IMG/VR virus record: IMGVR_UViG_3300011271_000006
Coordinates: 1-56,391 of that record
Strand: one strand, 5' to 3'
Source: a virus
Length of the DNA stretch: 56,391 bases
Notes under the pieces: model-generated
Seen by the model: the letters and a program-made list of their open reading frames with translations, nothing else
Told to the model about the DNA's origin: nothing
Database searches by the model: none
Shown here: piece after piece, positions 25,914-33,094 of the stretch
Position numbering within the stretch: the stretch's first letter is position 1
Layout of the letters: every line of letters starts with the position of its first letter
Made by a program: the position numbers and the translations under genes

Positions 25914-26561
25914 TTATTGTGTTCGTGCAATCAATGCTCCCGTTGCTGGTGCAGTCCATGCGCCATAAGACTTTCCAGCTTCAACAGCACGAATGCTGAA
26001 TTTCCGAGTAAACTTGTAAACAGGAACAGTCTTGGTTTCCATGATCTTGTTGCCAGAAGCATCAAGCTCAAGCTTGTTCCTCTTACCACGCTTTGCTCGT
26101 TCAACAATCTTCGTTTCACCAGTATCTTGAGCAAAGCGCATATTAGCACTCGAAACCGTGCTACCAAGCGTTTTAACCGGATTAGGATGCTTTTCGGAAA
26201 CTGGAACAAAGAATGATTGCCCAACCTCCAAGCTATCAAATGGATAAACCGTAGGAGCACCACCACGGCCGCCAAAGCCACGCTTGCTAGGCGGGAGTTC
26301 CGCATTGGTGATCACAGCATATGGCGACGCTTTTGCCTCACCAGTAGTTACACCAGAGCCATTCAGCATAGCTTGACCAGGAGCAGTAAGCCTTACCATC
26401 GCTCGCCCTTGATCGTCAAGCATGTTCGTATTGACTTCGATCAATGCCGGTTCATGCGACAATAGCGGCGAAGCATCTTCCTTGGAAATATGGGTAACTT
26501 GGCCACCAGCAATGGCAGTAAGCAACCCCTTATTAACACTCTTCTTTGCAGGCTTAGCCAT
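25914..26561 (-). CDS. Hypothetical basic protein, G+C-rich codons
   Basis: The ATG at 26561 has AAAGG nine bases upstream; a 3-codon longer version is less likely. The 215 residues begin MAKPAKKSVNKGLLTAIAGG, have a Gly/Arg patch (SKRGFGGRGGAPTVYPFDSL), then EVGQSFFVPVSEKHPNP and a basic segment (IVERAKRGKRNKLELDA). The second half has the short helix/strand look of a small nucleic-acid-associated domain. The gene stands alone between a promoter-like TTGACA (26663-26668, weak -10) and a structured 3' region, and is richer in G+C than its neighbours, like the coat gene. High expression is possible. Function is unknown. Confidence 0.65.
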   Translation of the reverse strand: MAKPAKKSVNKGLLTAIAGGQVTHISKEDASPLLSHEPALIEVNTNMLDDQGRAMVRLTAPGQAMLNGSGVTTGEAKASPYAVITNAELPPSKRGFGGRGGAPTVYPFDSLEVGQSFFVPVSEKHPNPVKTLGSTVSSANMRFAQDTGETKIVERAKRGKRNKLELDASGNKIMETKTVPVYKFTRKFSIRAVEAGKSYGAWTAPATGALIARTQ

Positions 26562-26676
26562 TTTCAACACCTTTCACATTTAAATTTTCGATCCTATTTG
26601 GGTTGCTTGGCATCCCTAGGATCGCTTGGCGATATTGATCATTTAGGATAATTCAGAATGCTTGTCAACACCAAAT

Positions 26677-26937
26677 TCATTCTTTTTTAGGTTCAGTTGC
26701 AGTTGGTTTCTGCTCAACTAGCTTCTGTTGCTCCATCACTTGCGCACGAAGCTTGTTGATCAGGGGAGCTACATCATTGAACGGCATCGAGCCTAAACCC
26801 TTACCAATCAAGTCAACTTCAGCAGGAGTAACTTTCAAGCTGAATTCTTGTGGCTGTTGAGCTTGGACAGGCGAAACTACTACAAGTTCAAGAGCCAATT
26901 GAATAAATATAAAGCCAATTCGAGGATTATTATTCAT
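26677..26937 (-). CDS. Small exported protein with signal peptide
   Basis: The 86 residues start with an N-terminal hydrophobic signal (about 7-26, ending PVQAQ). The mature part FSLKVTPAEVDLIGKGLGSM continues with NDVAPLINKLRAQVMEQQ and a Lys/Glu-rich tail, a pattern seen in small periplasmic phage or bacterial proteins. It is one of four proteins here with an AxA|Q-like signal site. Function is unknown. Confidence 0.6.
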   Translation of the reverse strand: MNNNPRIGFIFIQLALELVVVSPVQAQQPQEFSLKVTPAEVDLIGKGLGSMPFNDVAPLINKLRAQVMEQQKLVEQKPTATEPKKE

Positions 26938-27052
26938 AGTTCACAACTCGCATCATCAATTGCACCACAATTACCAACACATGATATCATATGCCCAATT
27001 ACAGTGACAAAACCATATACAAATAAATATTTTAGCCAAATCAATTTTTATT

Positions 27053-27280
27053 TTATTCATCATCAAGCACGTTGCATATCTCTATAAATTTATGTTCCTG
27101 AATACCCCAAAGGATCAACCGTTGCAACCATAATCGCTTCTCGGGGAAATAAAGATTGATGAATAAATCACGAATAGGATGATCCTTGTCAAGCTCATAA
27201 ACTCTCACTCGCACTGTAACATTCTTGCGATGTTCACGATAAAGATATTCAAATTGACGATCTTCTACAAGTGCTTCCAT
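27053..27280 (-). CDS. Small hypothetical protein (75 aa) behind a G10 tract
   Basis: The protein begins MEALVEDRQFEYLYREHRKN and is charged with an aromatic helix (FPEKRLWLQRLILWGIQEHK). AAGG lies eight bases before the ATG. A run of ten G residues sits 18-27 bases upstream, and an ATG directly before that run would be in frame with this gene if the run were one base longer. Function is unknown. Confidence 0.55.
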   Translation of the reverse strand: MEALVEDRQFEYLYREHRKNVTVRVRVYELDKDHPIRDLFINLYFPEKRLWLQRLILWGIQEHKFIEICNVLDDE

Positions 27281-27297
27281 TTAATTACCTTAAAATG

Positions 27298-27307
27298 CCC
27301 CCCCCCC
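27298..27307. repeat. Homopolymer C10 (G10 on the coding strand)
   Basis: Ten consecutive C occur in a strongly AT-rich genome, within the leader of the 75-residue gene. Long G tracts are prone to slippage and are used for phase variation in some bacteria. Sequencing error at this tract is also possible. Confidence 0.9.
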
Positions 27308-27374
27308 ATCGCATTCACAAGTCCAAGCTTGTTACCGAAGGGTCTACCACCATTTCAGGAAGTAGCGGCACAAA

Positions 27375-27527
27375 TTAAAATTCATCCTTCCACATTCGAT
27401 AATTATTCCACCATTGCTTTTCTTCAGTCTCAAATCGTTCTAGCGCACCAAGGAGCGAGAAGTCAACACCATAAGTGATTAATCCGTCAACTTCTCGCTT
27501 AATTGCAGCTAGAGGACCGATCAGCAT
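27375..27527 (-). CDS. Small hypothetical protein (50 aa)
   Basis: The frame starts at an ATG three bases after the stop of the 76-residue gene and encodes MLIGPLAAIKREVDGLITYG, then a Trp-rich helix (EEKQWWNNYRMWKDEF). Close spacing and helix-forming composition support it. No family is recognised. Confidence 0.5.
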   Translation of the reverse strand: MLIGPLAAIKREVDGLITYGVDFSLLGALERFETEEKQWWNNYRMWKDEF

Positions 27528-27528
27528 A

Positions 27529-27759
27529 TTACTTGACCTTCACCACAATACCATCTTTCAACTCGGCTTCAGCATACCACGTATGAGCTTGTGGGTAATG
27601 CGGACCTTCAAGACAAACCTTGCCAGTAAAGTTACTCAAATCAGGACCAAGGCCCGGTTGATAGCAATTAACCTCACTCTTAGGAACCATTCGAGTTGAT
27701 TTAGCTACAGCCTCTTTCAGAGCCTTCTTTGTCTTAAAGTTGATCACAGTATAAGCCAT
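27529..27759 (-). CDS. Small early phage protein (76 aa)
   Basis: It begins MAYTVINFKTKKALKEAVA and contains a Pro/Gly-rich central stretch (CYQPGLGPDLSNFTGKVCLE, then GPHYPQAHTWYAEAEL). Small proteins of this pattern are frequent in early regions of diverse phages. An AATGG-type ribosome context precedes the ATG. Function is unknown. Confidence 0.7.
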   Translation of the reverse strand: MAYTVINFKTKKALKEAVAKSTRMVPKSEVNCYQPGLGPDLSNFTGKVCLEGPHYPQAHTWYAEAELKDGIVVKVK

Positions 27760-27776
27760 TTGTCATTCTCCATTCA

Positions 27777-27950
27777 TTACAGTTGATGAAATTCAACTAT
27801 ACTTGTGCGATCAAAACGTTGGCCTTGAGAATTAGTTATACACCAACAATCACGAGACACAACTTGGACAACACCATGATCACCATAAACATCAACTAAA
27901 ACTATTGTTGCTTTGTTGGCGACTAGTTGATCAGCTTGCTTAGGTGTCAC
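27777..27950 (-). CDS. Small hypothetical protein (57 aa), GTG start
   Basis: The GTG at 27950 has AGGAGG seven bases upstream, so it is preferred over an upstream TTG. The protein begins MTPKQADQLVANKATIVLVD and has SH3-like strands (GDHGVVQVVSRDCWCITNSQ). It lies directly behind a strong promoter candidate (27977-28004). Function is unknown. Confidence 0.6.
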   Translation of the reverse strand: MTPKQADQLVANKATIVLVDVYGDHGVVQVVSRDCWCITNSQGQRFDRTSIVEFHQL

Positions 27951-27976
27951 GACACTTCCTCCTGTTGACAACAATG

Positions 27977-28004
27977 ATCATATACTAATCTAACTTCATG
28001 TCAA
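27977..28004 (-). promoter_or_regulatory. Sigma70-like promoter, TTGACA-16-TATGAT
   Basis: The minus strand carries a consensus TTGACA (28004-27999), a 16-base spacer and TATGAT (27982-27977). It should drive the genes from 27950 leftward. The identical box pair and spacing recur at 35273-35300. Confidence 0.7.
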
Positions 28005-28060
28005 CAGCTTTAATTTAAAATTTTTAGGTCATTCAAATATATTGCATTTATATCACAGCT

Positions 28061-28207
28061 TCAAAATTCATTCATTTCAGCAATTTTACGGCGGCAATCT
28101 TCCTCCCATTGCTCCAAACTTTCCTCAAAACAGTGATAACAAAGCTTATCCTGTTCTTCTTCATTCTCATCGAATAAATTACCACAGCGAACGCAATTTA
28201 ACAACAT
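28061..28207 (-). CDS. Small zinc-ribbon-like protein (48 aa)
   Basis: A GGAGG ribosome site lies five bases before the ATG. The protein contains two CxxC pairs, CVRCGN and CYHCFE, separated by an acidic stretch, then an acidic helix (ESLEQWEEDCRRK). This is a minimal four-Cys zinc site. It follows the ParB-like gene by 10 bases and may bind nucleic acid or a host protein. Confidence 0.7.
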   Translation of the reverse strand: MLLNCVRCGNLFDENEEEQDKLCYHCFEESLEQWEEDCRRKIAEMNEF

Positions 28208-28216
28208 AATTTCCTC

Positions 28217-29029
28217 CTATAGCTTCAAAATTCGCCGCAAAACTTCCCATTTCTCAACTGGTATTTTCACGATTACAAATTCATCCTGAGAGTCATCAAT
28301 ATCGCTATATTCAAATACATCAATCACAACCGTCTTAATCTGCTTTCGGCTCTCAGCCTCAGTTCCAGGTATGTTTGACGGCTTAACCTTCGTCTTGCCT
28401 TCAGCCTTAGCTTGTTCCAAGCCTTCCTTAAGCTTTTTTTCAGCATCGGTTCCTTCAACCTTGACCGTGCTAACTGCCATGGTAGCAGAAACGCTACCAT
28501 TGACAACCATTGTCTTGACGCCTTCCGGCAAGGTTAACAGGTCCAACACCTGACTAACCCGACTTGCCGATACACCAGCCTTCTTAGCGATATCGTTCTG
28601 CTGCCAACCAAGGTCAAGCAATCGCTTGAATACTTTGGCTTGTTCCATGCTGGTAAACGGCTTGCCCGTATTGCGCAAGATTTGAGCAAAGGTTCGGTCA
28701 GCTTCATTCGCATAACGATCTTCAGTCTTGACCGGAATGGTCTTAATCTCAGCGCCGTTTTTAATTGCCTTCAGAGTTGCCCACAATCTACAATGACCAT
28801 CCGACACATAGGCTTTGCCGCTTTCCCAATAGACTGTCAGAGGTTCCTTAACTCCAACTTCAGCGATGGAGCTTGCCAGCATCAGAACGTGTTCCTGGTT
28901 GGTAGGATCATTCATATCCCTACCGTTCCAATTAGCTTTGATGTGAAGTTGGCGCGGATCGACACGCCACATATCTGTACGGCCTTGTGCGATAGACTTC
29001 AGGCCGGTAGCTTTTTCGATGTTAGGCAT
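28217..29029 (-). CDS. ParB/KorB-like DNA-binding protein
   Basis: The ATG at 29029 has AAGGTG six bases upstream. The 270-residue protein has a ParB N-terminal domain (VGVKEPLTVYWESGKAYVSD, then GHCRLWATLKAI) and a KorB/ParB helix-turn-helix (LGWQQNDIAKKAGVSASRVS, QVLDLL). The C-terminal third is different from ParB dimer domains. In phages such proteins act in partition, transcription control or as nucleases. G+C is higher than average. Upstream lies a gene-free stretch with a GCATTGCAA motif that could be its operator. Confidence 0.85.
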   Translation of the reverse strand: MPNIEKATGLKSIAQGRTDMWRVDPRQLHIKANWNGRDMNDPTNQEHVLMLASSIAEVGVKEPLTVYWESGKAYVSDGHCRLWATLKAIKNGAEIKTIPVKTEDRYANEADRTFAQILRNTGKPFTSMEQAKVFKRLLDLGWQQNDIAKKAGVSASRVSQVLDLLTLPEGVKTMVVNGSVSATMAVSTVKVEGTDAEKKLKEGLEQAKAEGKTKVKPSNIPGTEAESRKQIKTVVIDVFEYSDIDDSQDEFVIVKIPVEKWEVLRRILKL

Positions 29030-29209
29030 GATTACACCTTGAAGTGTTAGAGAAAGACAATTAATGACATTTGCTCTTGTTCGACTTCGATAATGCATAC
29101 TCGTATAAAAACTTTAGGAACGCAAGTTAAATAATTGAATTTAAGATCACAAATTATTACAGATTGTTACAAAATGATCACTTTTTATGCTGCATTGCAA
29201 CATAAACTG
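29030..29209 (-). promoter_or_regulatory. Regulatory gap upstream of the ParB-like gene
   Basis: These 180 bases have no gene. They contain GCATTGCAACA at 29192-29202, a motif repeated twice in the candidate origin (35.4 kb), and direct repeats of the TTACA type (29155-29172) flanked by GATCAC-like elements. An autoregulatory operator for the ParB-like protein is plausible. No firm promoter boxes were found. Confidence 0.4.
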
Positions 29210-29530
29210 TTAAAATCCCCATCTATTGCATATTCCGCTGATTTGATTACGAGTTAGACCTAGAGCAGCGGCAATCTTACTGTAACTAAAGCCTCTTAAT
29301 CTCATTTGCTGTATCTTAGTGTGATCATTCTTAGTTACTGATCGTGTTTTGATAACAGCTTTAGATTTAATAATTTCCTTAATAATAGCTTTCCTCGCTC
29401 GCTTGTTTTCTCGCAAGCCCATTGTACCAATACTAGGATTACGAATTTCAGGAACTTCAATCTTAGCAGGACAATCAATTGAAGGCTTAATACTTCGTCC
29501 TGAATGATTATAACCCCGGAAGCTGTACAT
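29210..29530 (-). CDS. GcrA-like helix-turn-helix protein
   Basis: The 106-residue protein has a basic N-terminal arm, then a C-terminal helix-turn-helix (QQMRLRGFSYSKIAAALGL, then TRNQISGICNRWGF). This is similar to the GcrA/transposase-type motif used by alphaproteobacterial cell-cycle regulators. It likely binds DNA and may act on phage or host transcription. Its start overlaps the 78-residue gene by 23 bp. Confidence 0.65.
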   Translation of the reverse strand: MYSFRGYNHSGRSIKPSIDCPAKIEVPEIRNPSIGTMGLRENKRARKAIIKEIIKSKAVIKTRSVTKNDHTKIQQMRLRGFSYSKIAAALGLTRNQISGICNRWGF

Positions 29531-29744
29531 TTACTCCCTCGATAATTTCAAACTGTTGAGGTTGTGTTAACCAACCACGTCTTACAATTCGAGTTATTTC
29601 ATCTTCAGTGTGTTTAATTGTTATCTGTAAGTCTTCAATGTATTTATTAGTTACCTTAGGAAAGATAGCTTCTTTTTCCTCTTTGAGAAAATCATACAAG
29701 TTATCCAAACGACCACTGAGTTCTAATAGGCGTTGATTAGACAT
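29508..29744 (-). CDS. Small helical protein (78 aa)
   Basis: It begins MSNQRLLELSGRLDNLYDFL and is helical through residue 55, then has a short strand segment (QQFEIIEGVNVQLPGL). GGAG precedes the ATG. Unknown function; a coiled-coil dimer is likely. Confidence 0.6.
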   Translation of the reverse strand: MSNQRLLELSGRLDNLYDFLKEEKEAIFPKVTNKYIEDLQITIKHTEDEITRIVRRGWLTQPQQFEIIEGVNVQLPGL

Positions 29745-29755
29745 GATAATCTCCT

Positions 29756-30115
29756 TTATTTCTTAGAAGAATATATTAGTTCTCCTCCAACAATTATTTC
29801 TAAACCACTTGGATAATTTTCAAGTTTAAAAGCTATGCAAGTAGGTGCTTTTTCCTCAAACTTAATTAATCCAAGAGCTTCTAATACTTTTAGATCATAG
29901 TTAATACCTTCGTTGGTATCATAATCTAATCTTTGAAGTCGTTTATAAGCTTCTTCTCTAGTCATTTGATTATTTCTCTTTTCATAAATAGGATATTCAT
30001 ATGTCTTTTTCAAAGCTATCAATATTTCATTAGCAGTATATCCAAACATTAAAACATATTTATCATTAGGAAATTGTTCAATATGTTTTTTGTACAAACT
30101 ATCTGCTGTAAGCAT
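29756..30115 (-). CDS. Hypothetical early protein (119 aa)
   Basis: The sequence has helical segments (GYTANEILIALKKTYEYPIY, then TREEAYKRLQRLDYD) and a C-terminal strand pair (APTCIAFKLENYPSGLEIIV). A winged-helix-like arrangement (NEGINYDLKVLEALGLIKFE) is possible but not certain. It is 11 bases upstream of the 78-residue gene. Confidence 0.6.
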   Translation of the reverse strand: MLTADSLYKKHIEQFPNDKYVLMFGYTANEILIALKKTYEYPIYEKRNNQMTREEAYKRLQRLDYDTNEGINYDLKVLEALGLIKFEEKAPTCIAFKLENYPSGLEIIVGGELIYSSKK

Positions 30116-30166
30116 TTTAATCTTTCGCTCACCTTATATCTTGATATTGTTTTGTTCCAATAAAGC

Positions 30167-30310
30167 TCATTTTCTTTTCTTCTTTTTCTTAGCTTGACGT
30201 TGAACTGAGAATGCGATCGCTGCCGCCTGCTTCACTGGTTTACCAGCATGTATTTCAGCAGCTACATTTTCTCTAAAAGCTTTACGAGAAGCTGATTTAG
30301 ATAGAGGCAT
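30167..30310 (-). CDS. Small basic phage protein (47 aa)
   Basis: The ATG at 30310 follows AAAGGA; the longer frame lacks a site. It begins MPLSKSASRKAFRENVAAEI and continues HAGKPVKQAAAIAFSVQRQA with a poly-Lys tail. This is a widespread small phage protein whose function is unknown; the charge suggests nucleic-acid binding. Confidence 0.75.
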   Translation of the reverse strand: MPLSKSASRKAFRENVAAEIHAGKPVKQAAAIAFSVQRQAKKKKKRK

Positions 30311-30360
30311 AAATTTAATCCTTTGTATAGCAATATGTAAAATATTAGTAGAGTTTATCA

Positions 30361-30534
30361 TCATTCTGTTGGTAGCTTTCGCTTAGGATCAAAATGTTTA
30401 CAATGACCACCAGGAAAAATATCACCAATAACTAAAGTACAAGTACCATTCATTCTGAACATAATACAATCTCGACAATGATCTTTATCAGCTTTATCAA
30501 TATATTCAGCTTCAGCTTTGGTTATATGCTTCAA
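30361..30534 (-). CDS. Cys-rich HiPIP-like mini-protein (57 aa), TTG start
   Basis: The TTG start overlaps the stop of the upstream membrane gene (TTGA), which implies coupling. The pattern CRDCIMFRMNGTCTLVIGDI and FPGGHCKHFDPK gives four Cys (CxxC, then C, then C) like small high-potential iron-sulfur-type phage proteins. A metal centre is likely. Function is unknown. Confidence 0.6.
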   Translation of the reverse strand: MKHITKAEAEYIDKADKDHCRDCIMFRMNGTCTLVIGDIFPGGHCKHFDPKRKLPTE

Positions 30535-30716
30535 AAACTAACTCCTGCTAACGGAAGAATTTTAAACAACACTATATAAATAGCTATAAGGAATATAATT
30601 ATTTGAATAATTTTAGTAATTAAAGGATCAGGAGAAAATCTAATTGCTACCAAATATGCAACAATAAGAATAGTTATTATTACGATAATTTGGAATAGAG
30701 AATGTGTCATTTCCAT
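30531..30716 (-). CDS. Small two-helix membrane protein (61 aa)
   Basis: Two hydrophobic stretches (about 8-27 and 34-55) with a short polar turn (FSPDPLITK) define a hairpin membrane protein. It overlaps the VRR-NUC gene by 10 bp. The role is unknown; it could be an exclusion or membrane-anchoring factor. Confidence 0.6.
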   Translation of the reverse strand: MEMTHSLFQIIVIITILIVAYLVAIRFSPDPLITKIIQIIIFLIAIYIVLFKILPLAGVSF

Positions 30717-31162
30717 CCCTCATTCGTCGCATACATTCCTTCATGCTTATCATATTCGAGGTAATTAATCAACATCAATCGTGCTTGATCCCATCCTCGA
30801 CATATTGCCGTACCATATCCCTGTGTTGCGAGGAAATCAAGCCAAATACTTTGTTCTACTCTGACAGTTCCCTTTTGTTGCTTCTCAGTCTTTGGTCGCT
30901 TCATTTCAATCCATAATCCAGCCCATTTACCACGTCGAATAGGCAAGCAAACATCAGGAACTCCCGGCTTGACACCTTGCGCTTTCAATCGTGCTGCTGT
31001 GATCTTGTCACGAAACCCACCATTAGGAATAGCAAACAACCAACGTAGTTCAGGATACTTTTGCCTGACTTCTGGTGTTGCACTCCATATGAAAAGTGCC
31101 GTCTGGTGAGCAGCTTCCGTATCAGCTAAAGCGTACTTAGCAGGATCAATAAGAGCGTTCAT
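30707..31162 (-). CDS. VRR-NUC nuclease
   Basis: The 151 residues contain the VRR-NUC core: AIPNGGFRDKITAARLKAQG, VKPGVPDVCLPI and GLWIEMKRPKTEK, giving the PD-(D/E)xK active site (Asp, then Glu-x-Lys). The C-terminal helix ICRGWDQARLMLINYLE is typical. These stand-alone phage nucleases cut branched DNA and may resolve recombination or replication junctions. Confidence 0.85.
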   Translation of the reverse strand: MNALIDPAKYALADTEAAHQTALFIWSATPEVRQKYPELRWLFAIPNGGFRDKITAARLKAQGVKPGVPDVCLPIRRGKWAGLWIEMKRPKTEKQQKGTVRVEQSIWLDFLATQGYGTAICRGWDQARLMLINYLEYDKHEGMYATNEGWK

Positions 31163-31166
31163 AAAT

Positions 31167-31268
31167 TTAATTCACAATTAAATGAGGTATTGAATATATA
31201 ACCAATACACCAACTATAACTATACTAATCCAAAAGAATGAAAATTCAAACCAATCCCATTTAGTCAT
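31167..31268 (-). CDS. Tiny membrane protein (33 aa)
   Basis: An ATG beside the stop of the 51-residue gene starts MTKWDWFEFSFFWISIVIVG, a single membrane segment followed by a short tail. Its adjacency and the next gene in line support it, but it is short enough to be chance. Confidence 0.4.
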   Translation of the reverse strand: MTKWDWFEFSFFWISIVIVGVLVIYSIPHLIVN

Positions 31269-31424
31269 TTAACACCCATATATCTTAATTACATGGCCTA
31301 TTGTCGGACCACTTGGACTATCAACTTTACAATAGTCAACATTGGAAATCATAAGATAACCTGCTGAAACAACAATAGCTATAATAAATATACAAGCTAT
31401 AGCATCAGCTATTAAATCATTCAT
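31269..31424 (-). CDS. Small membrane protein (51 aa)
   Basis: The protein begins MNDLIADAIACIFIIAIVVS, one membrane helix, with a soluble tail VDYCKVDSPSGPTIGHVIKI. The previous gene ends three bases before its start. Possible bitopic inner-membrane protein of unknown role. Confidence 0.5.
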   Translation of the reverse strand: MNDLIADAIACIFIIAIVVSAGYLMISNVDYCKVDSPSGPTIGHVIKIYGC

Positions 31425-31427
31425 GTT

Positions 31428-31595
31428 TTAATCGCCAAAGAAATTCGTTTGTAAATCATTTTCAATTTCAGCAATAATATTTTCTTCTTCTTTCGTTGCT
31501 AAAAGAATTCGCCGTTTAACAATAAATAATAATTGTTTTATCATCCACGCTAAAGCTAAATCACGTTTTTCATTTATATTTGTTGGCTGTAACAT
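31428..31595 (-). CDS. Small helical protein (55 aa)
   Basis: The ATG at 31595 shares bases with the stop of the frameshifted gene upstream (TGATG), which decides this start over the TTG at 31622. It begins MLQPTNINEKRDLALAWMIK and is amphipathic, with an acidic tail. Function is unknown. Confidence 0.55.
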   Translation of the reverse strand: MLQPTNINEKRDLALAWMIKQLLFIVKRRILLATKEEENIIAEIENDLQTNFFGD

Positions 31596-31812
31596 CAATC
31601 CGGTACTTTCTTTGTCAACCAATTACCCATAGCTCTAGCACATTGGCGAGCATTCACAACCTTATCATGTTGGCAGTTAGCACCTTCAGCCATATCAGCC
31701 CACAATTTAACTAGATATCCGCTGAATACATCTTGTGCTCTTAGAACAAAATAAGGTTCATTTATTCCTTCGAGTTTCTTAAGCGTTCATTACCAAAACG
31801 ATCATTTTGCAT
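31595..31812 (-). pseudogene. Small early gene broken by a one-base frameshift
   Basis: An ATG at 31812 opens a frame that stops after 16 codons (MQNDRFGNERL, then a stop). In the next frame an open stretch without any start codon continues LKKLEGINEPYFVLRAQDVF and ends WLTKKVPD with its stop overlapping the next ATG. Adding one base in the CGCTTAAG region (near 31780) gives one 72-residue protein. The downstream part has the look of small phage proteins (PYFVLRAQD). It is a recent mutation, a sequencing or assembly error, or less likely programmed frameshifting; no classical slippery heptamer is present. Confidence 0.65.
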
Positions 31813-32116
31813 TTGGAGCGCTCCAAAAAGACTTCATCAATTTGATTTCATCCCTGATAGCTTCAATAATCCTCTTAGCTATAAATTCATTATTCATAGC
31901 CTCACAGCAATCCTCACATTGTTCAGGATCACGATATTCCTCTAGCTGAGTACCATCCTGATTACATATAATCCATATCTTATGACGGCAGCAAATCCAA
32001 TAAGGTCCACCATCGGCTTCCTTGATAGCCTTAACAACACGTTCAACTATTAAACCATTAGGTTCTTGTTTAGACTTAATTGAAGTTCCTAAACCACCAC
32101 CTAGACCTAAAACCAT
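31802..32116 (-). CDS. Hypothetical Cys-rich protein (104 aa)
   Basis: The N-terminus is Gly-rich (MVLGLGGGLGTS), followed by IVERVVKAIKEADGGPYWIC and several Cys (CCRHKIWIICNQ, EQCEDCCEA), then a helix FIAKRIIEAIRDEIKLMKSF. The Cys set could bind metal. It overlaps the broken gene by 11 bases. Function is unknown. Confidence 0.6.
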   Translation of the reverse strand: MVLGLGGGLGTSIKSKQEPNGLIVERVVKAIKEADGGPYWICCRHKIWIICNQDGTQLEEYRDPEQCEDCCEAMNNEFIAKRIIEAIRDEIKLMKSFWSAPNAK

Positions 32117-32135
32117 TTTAATTTATTCCTCATAT

Positions 32136-32258
32136 TTAATAATCTAAATAATCATTACACAGTGGTATTTTCCCTACTTTATAACCTAATGGAATATGTA
32201 AATTGATTTCCAAACCAATCCATATTAATCTATCATAATCATCAATAATATATATCAT
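32136..32258 (-). CDS. Tiny hypothetical protein (40 aa)
   Basis: The ATG overlaps the stop of the 228-residue gene (ATGA). It begins MIYIIDDYDRLIWIGLEINL and ends CNDYLDY. The overlap style equals that of proven neighbours, which is the main support. Confidence 0.45.
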   Translation of the reverse strand: MIYIIDDYDRLIWIGLEINLHIPLGYKVGKIPLCNDYLDY

Positions 32259-32941
32259 ATCTGAATACAATTTTTATACTCACCTTTGCTTGCATAACAC
32301 GAGTACATATCTGAGTCAATCTTTATTCTTTTCTCTAAAAATTCGGCTTGTGTTTTAGCAGAACGCCCAAAATTCACAAACCAAATAGGAAGTTGACGAT
32401 TAGCTTTAGCAAGTAAAGAATACATTTCATTAACAACATGAGTTCCTAAATCTTCATCCCATTCAACAATACATCCCCACACATTAGGATGTTGAATTAT
32501 CTTAACTGCTCCATTACCCATTAACAAAGGATTTTTAGCAATACATTTTAATCCGTAATGATGTTCCATTAAATCGTAAACTTTTAATATATCTTGAACA
32601 TTATAAGCATCAGGATTATCCCATTCTACATATTCAAAAGTCTGATCTACAGCCTTCATCGCTTGATTAGTAATATTAGTATTCCATCCTTCACCTGTGG
32701 GATCAATAACGCCTTCACCGTAATCTCGCGCCGTATCAGTATTGATTAGATATGGTCCAAGCTTACCTGAATTCTTTTCATCAAATAGATTACAATACTT
32801 AACAGCGATAATGTTTGATTGTTTTGATTTAGGACTATCATAACCAACTTCAATAATGCTATCAGCAGGAGCGACTACGCAACTAGCATCATTAAGACCA
32901 ATTAAATAATAAAGCTTTTTATGTTGAAGTGGATTGATCAT
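32255..32941 (-). CDS. Hypothetical 228-aa protein, possible TIM-barrel fold
   Basis: The sequence alternates strands and helices with acidic, aromatic loop motifs: DPTGEGWNTNITN, FEYVEWDNPDAYNVQDILKV, HYGLKCIAKNPLLMG and VWGCIVEWDEDLG. The order of strand-ending acidic residues resembles glycoside-hydrolase-like TIM barrels such as the polygalactosaminidase-like group, but no diagnostic motif is certain. It has no signal peptide. It is the largest unknown gene in the early minus block and its leader is the structured region at 33.1-33.3 kb. Confidence 0.55.
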   Translation of the reverse strand: MINPLQHKKLYYLIGLNDASCVVAPADSIIEVGYDSPKSKQSNIIAVKYCNLFDEKNSGKLGPYLINTDTARDYGEGVIDPTGEGWNTNITNQAMKAVDQTFEYVEWDNPDAYNVQDILKVYDLMEHHYGLKCIAKNPLLMGNGAVKIIQHPNVWGCIVEWDEDLGTHVVNEMYSLLAKANRQLPIWFVNFGRSAKTQAEFLEKRIKIDSDMYSCYASKGEYKNCIQI

Positions 32942-33094
32942 TTTTAATTTCCTTAATTATTAAATTTGAATATGCGCCGATTATCTACCAAGTTAAAAAC
33001 AAATAGAAATGATAATATAATCCAAGAGAAATGAAATTCATTAGTTGATATACAAGACATTTCTAATTCCTCATTGTGCCTTCATGGCTACGCT

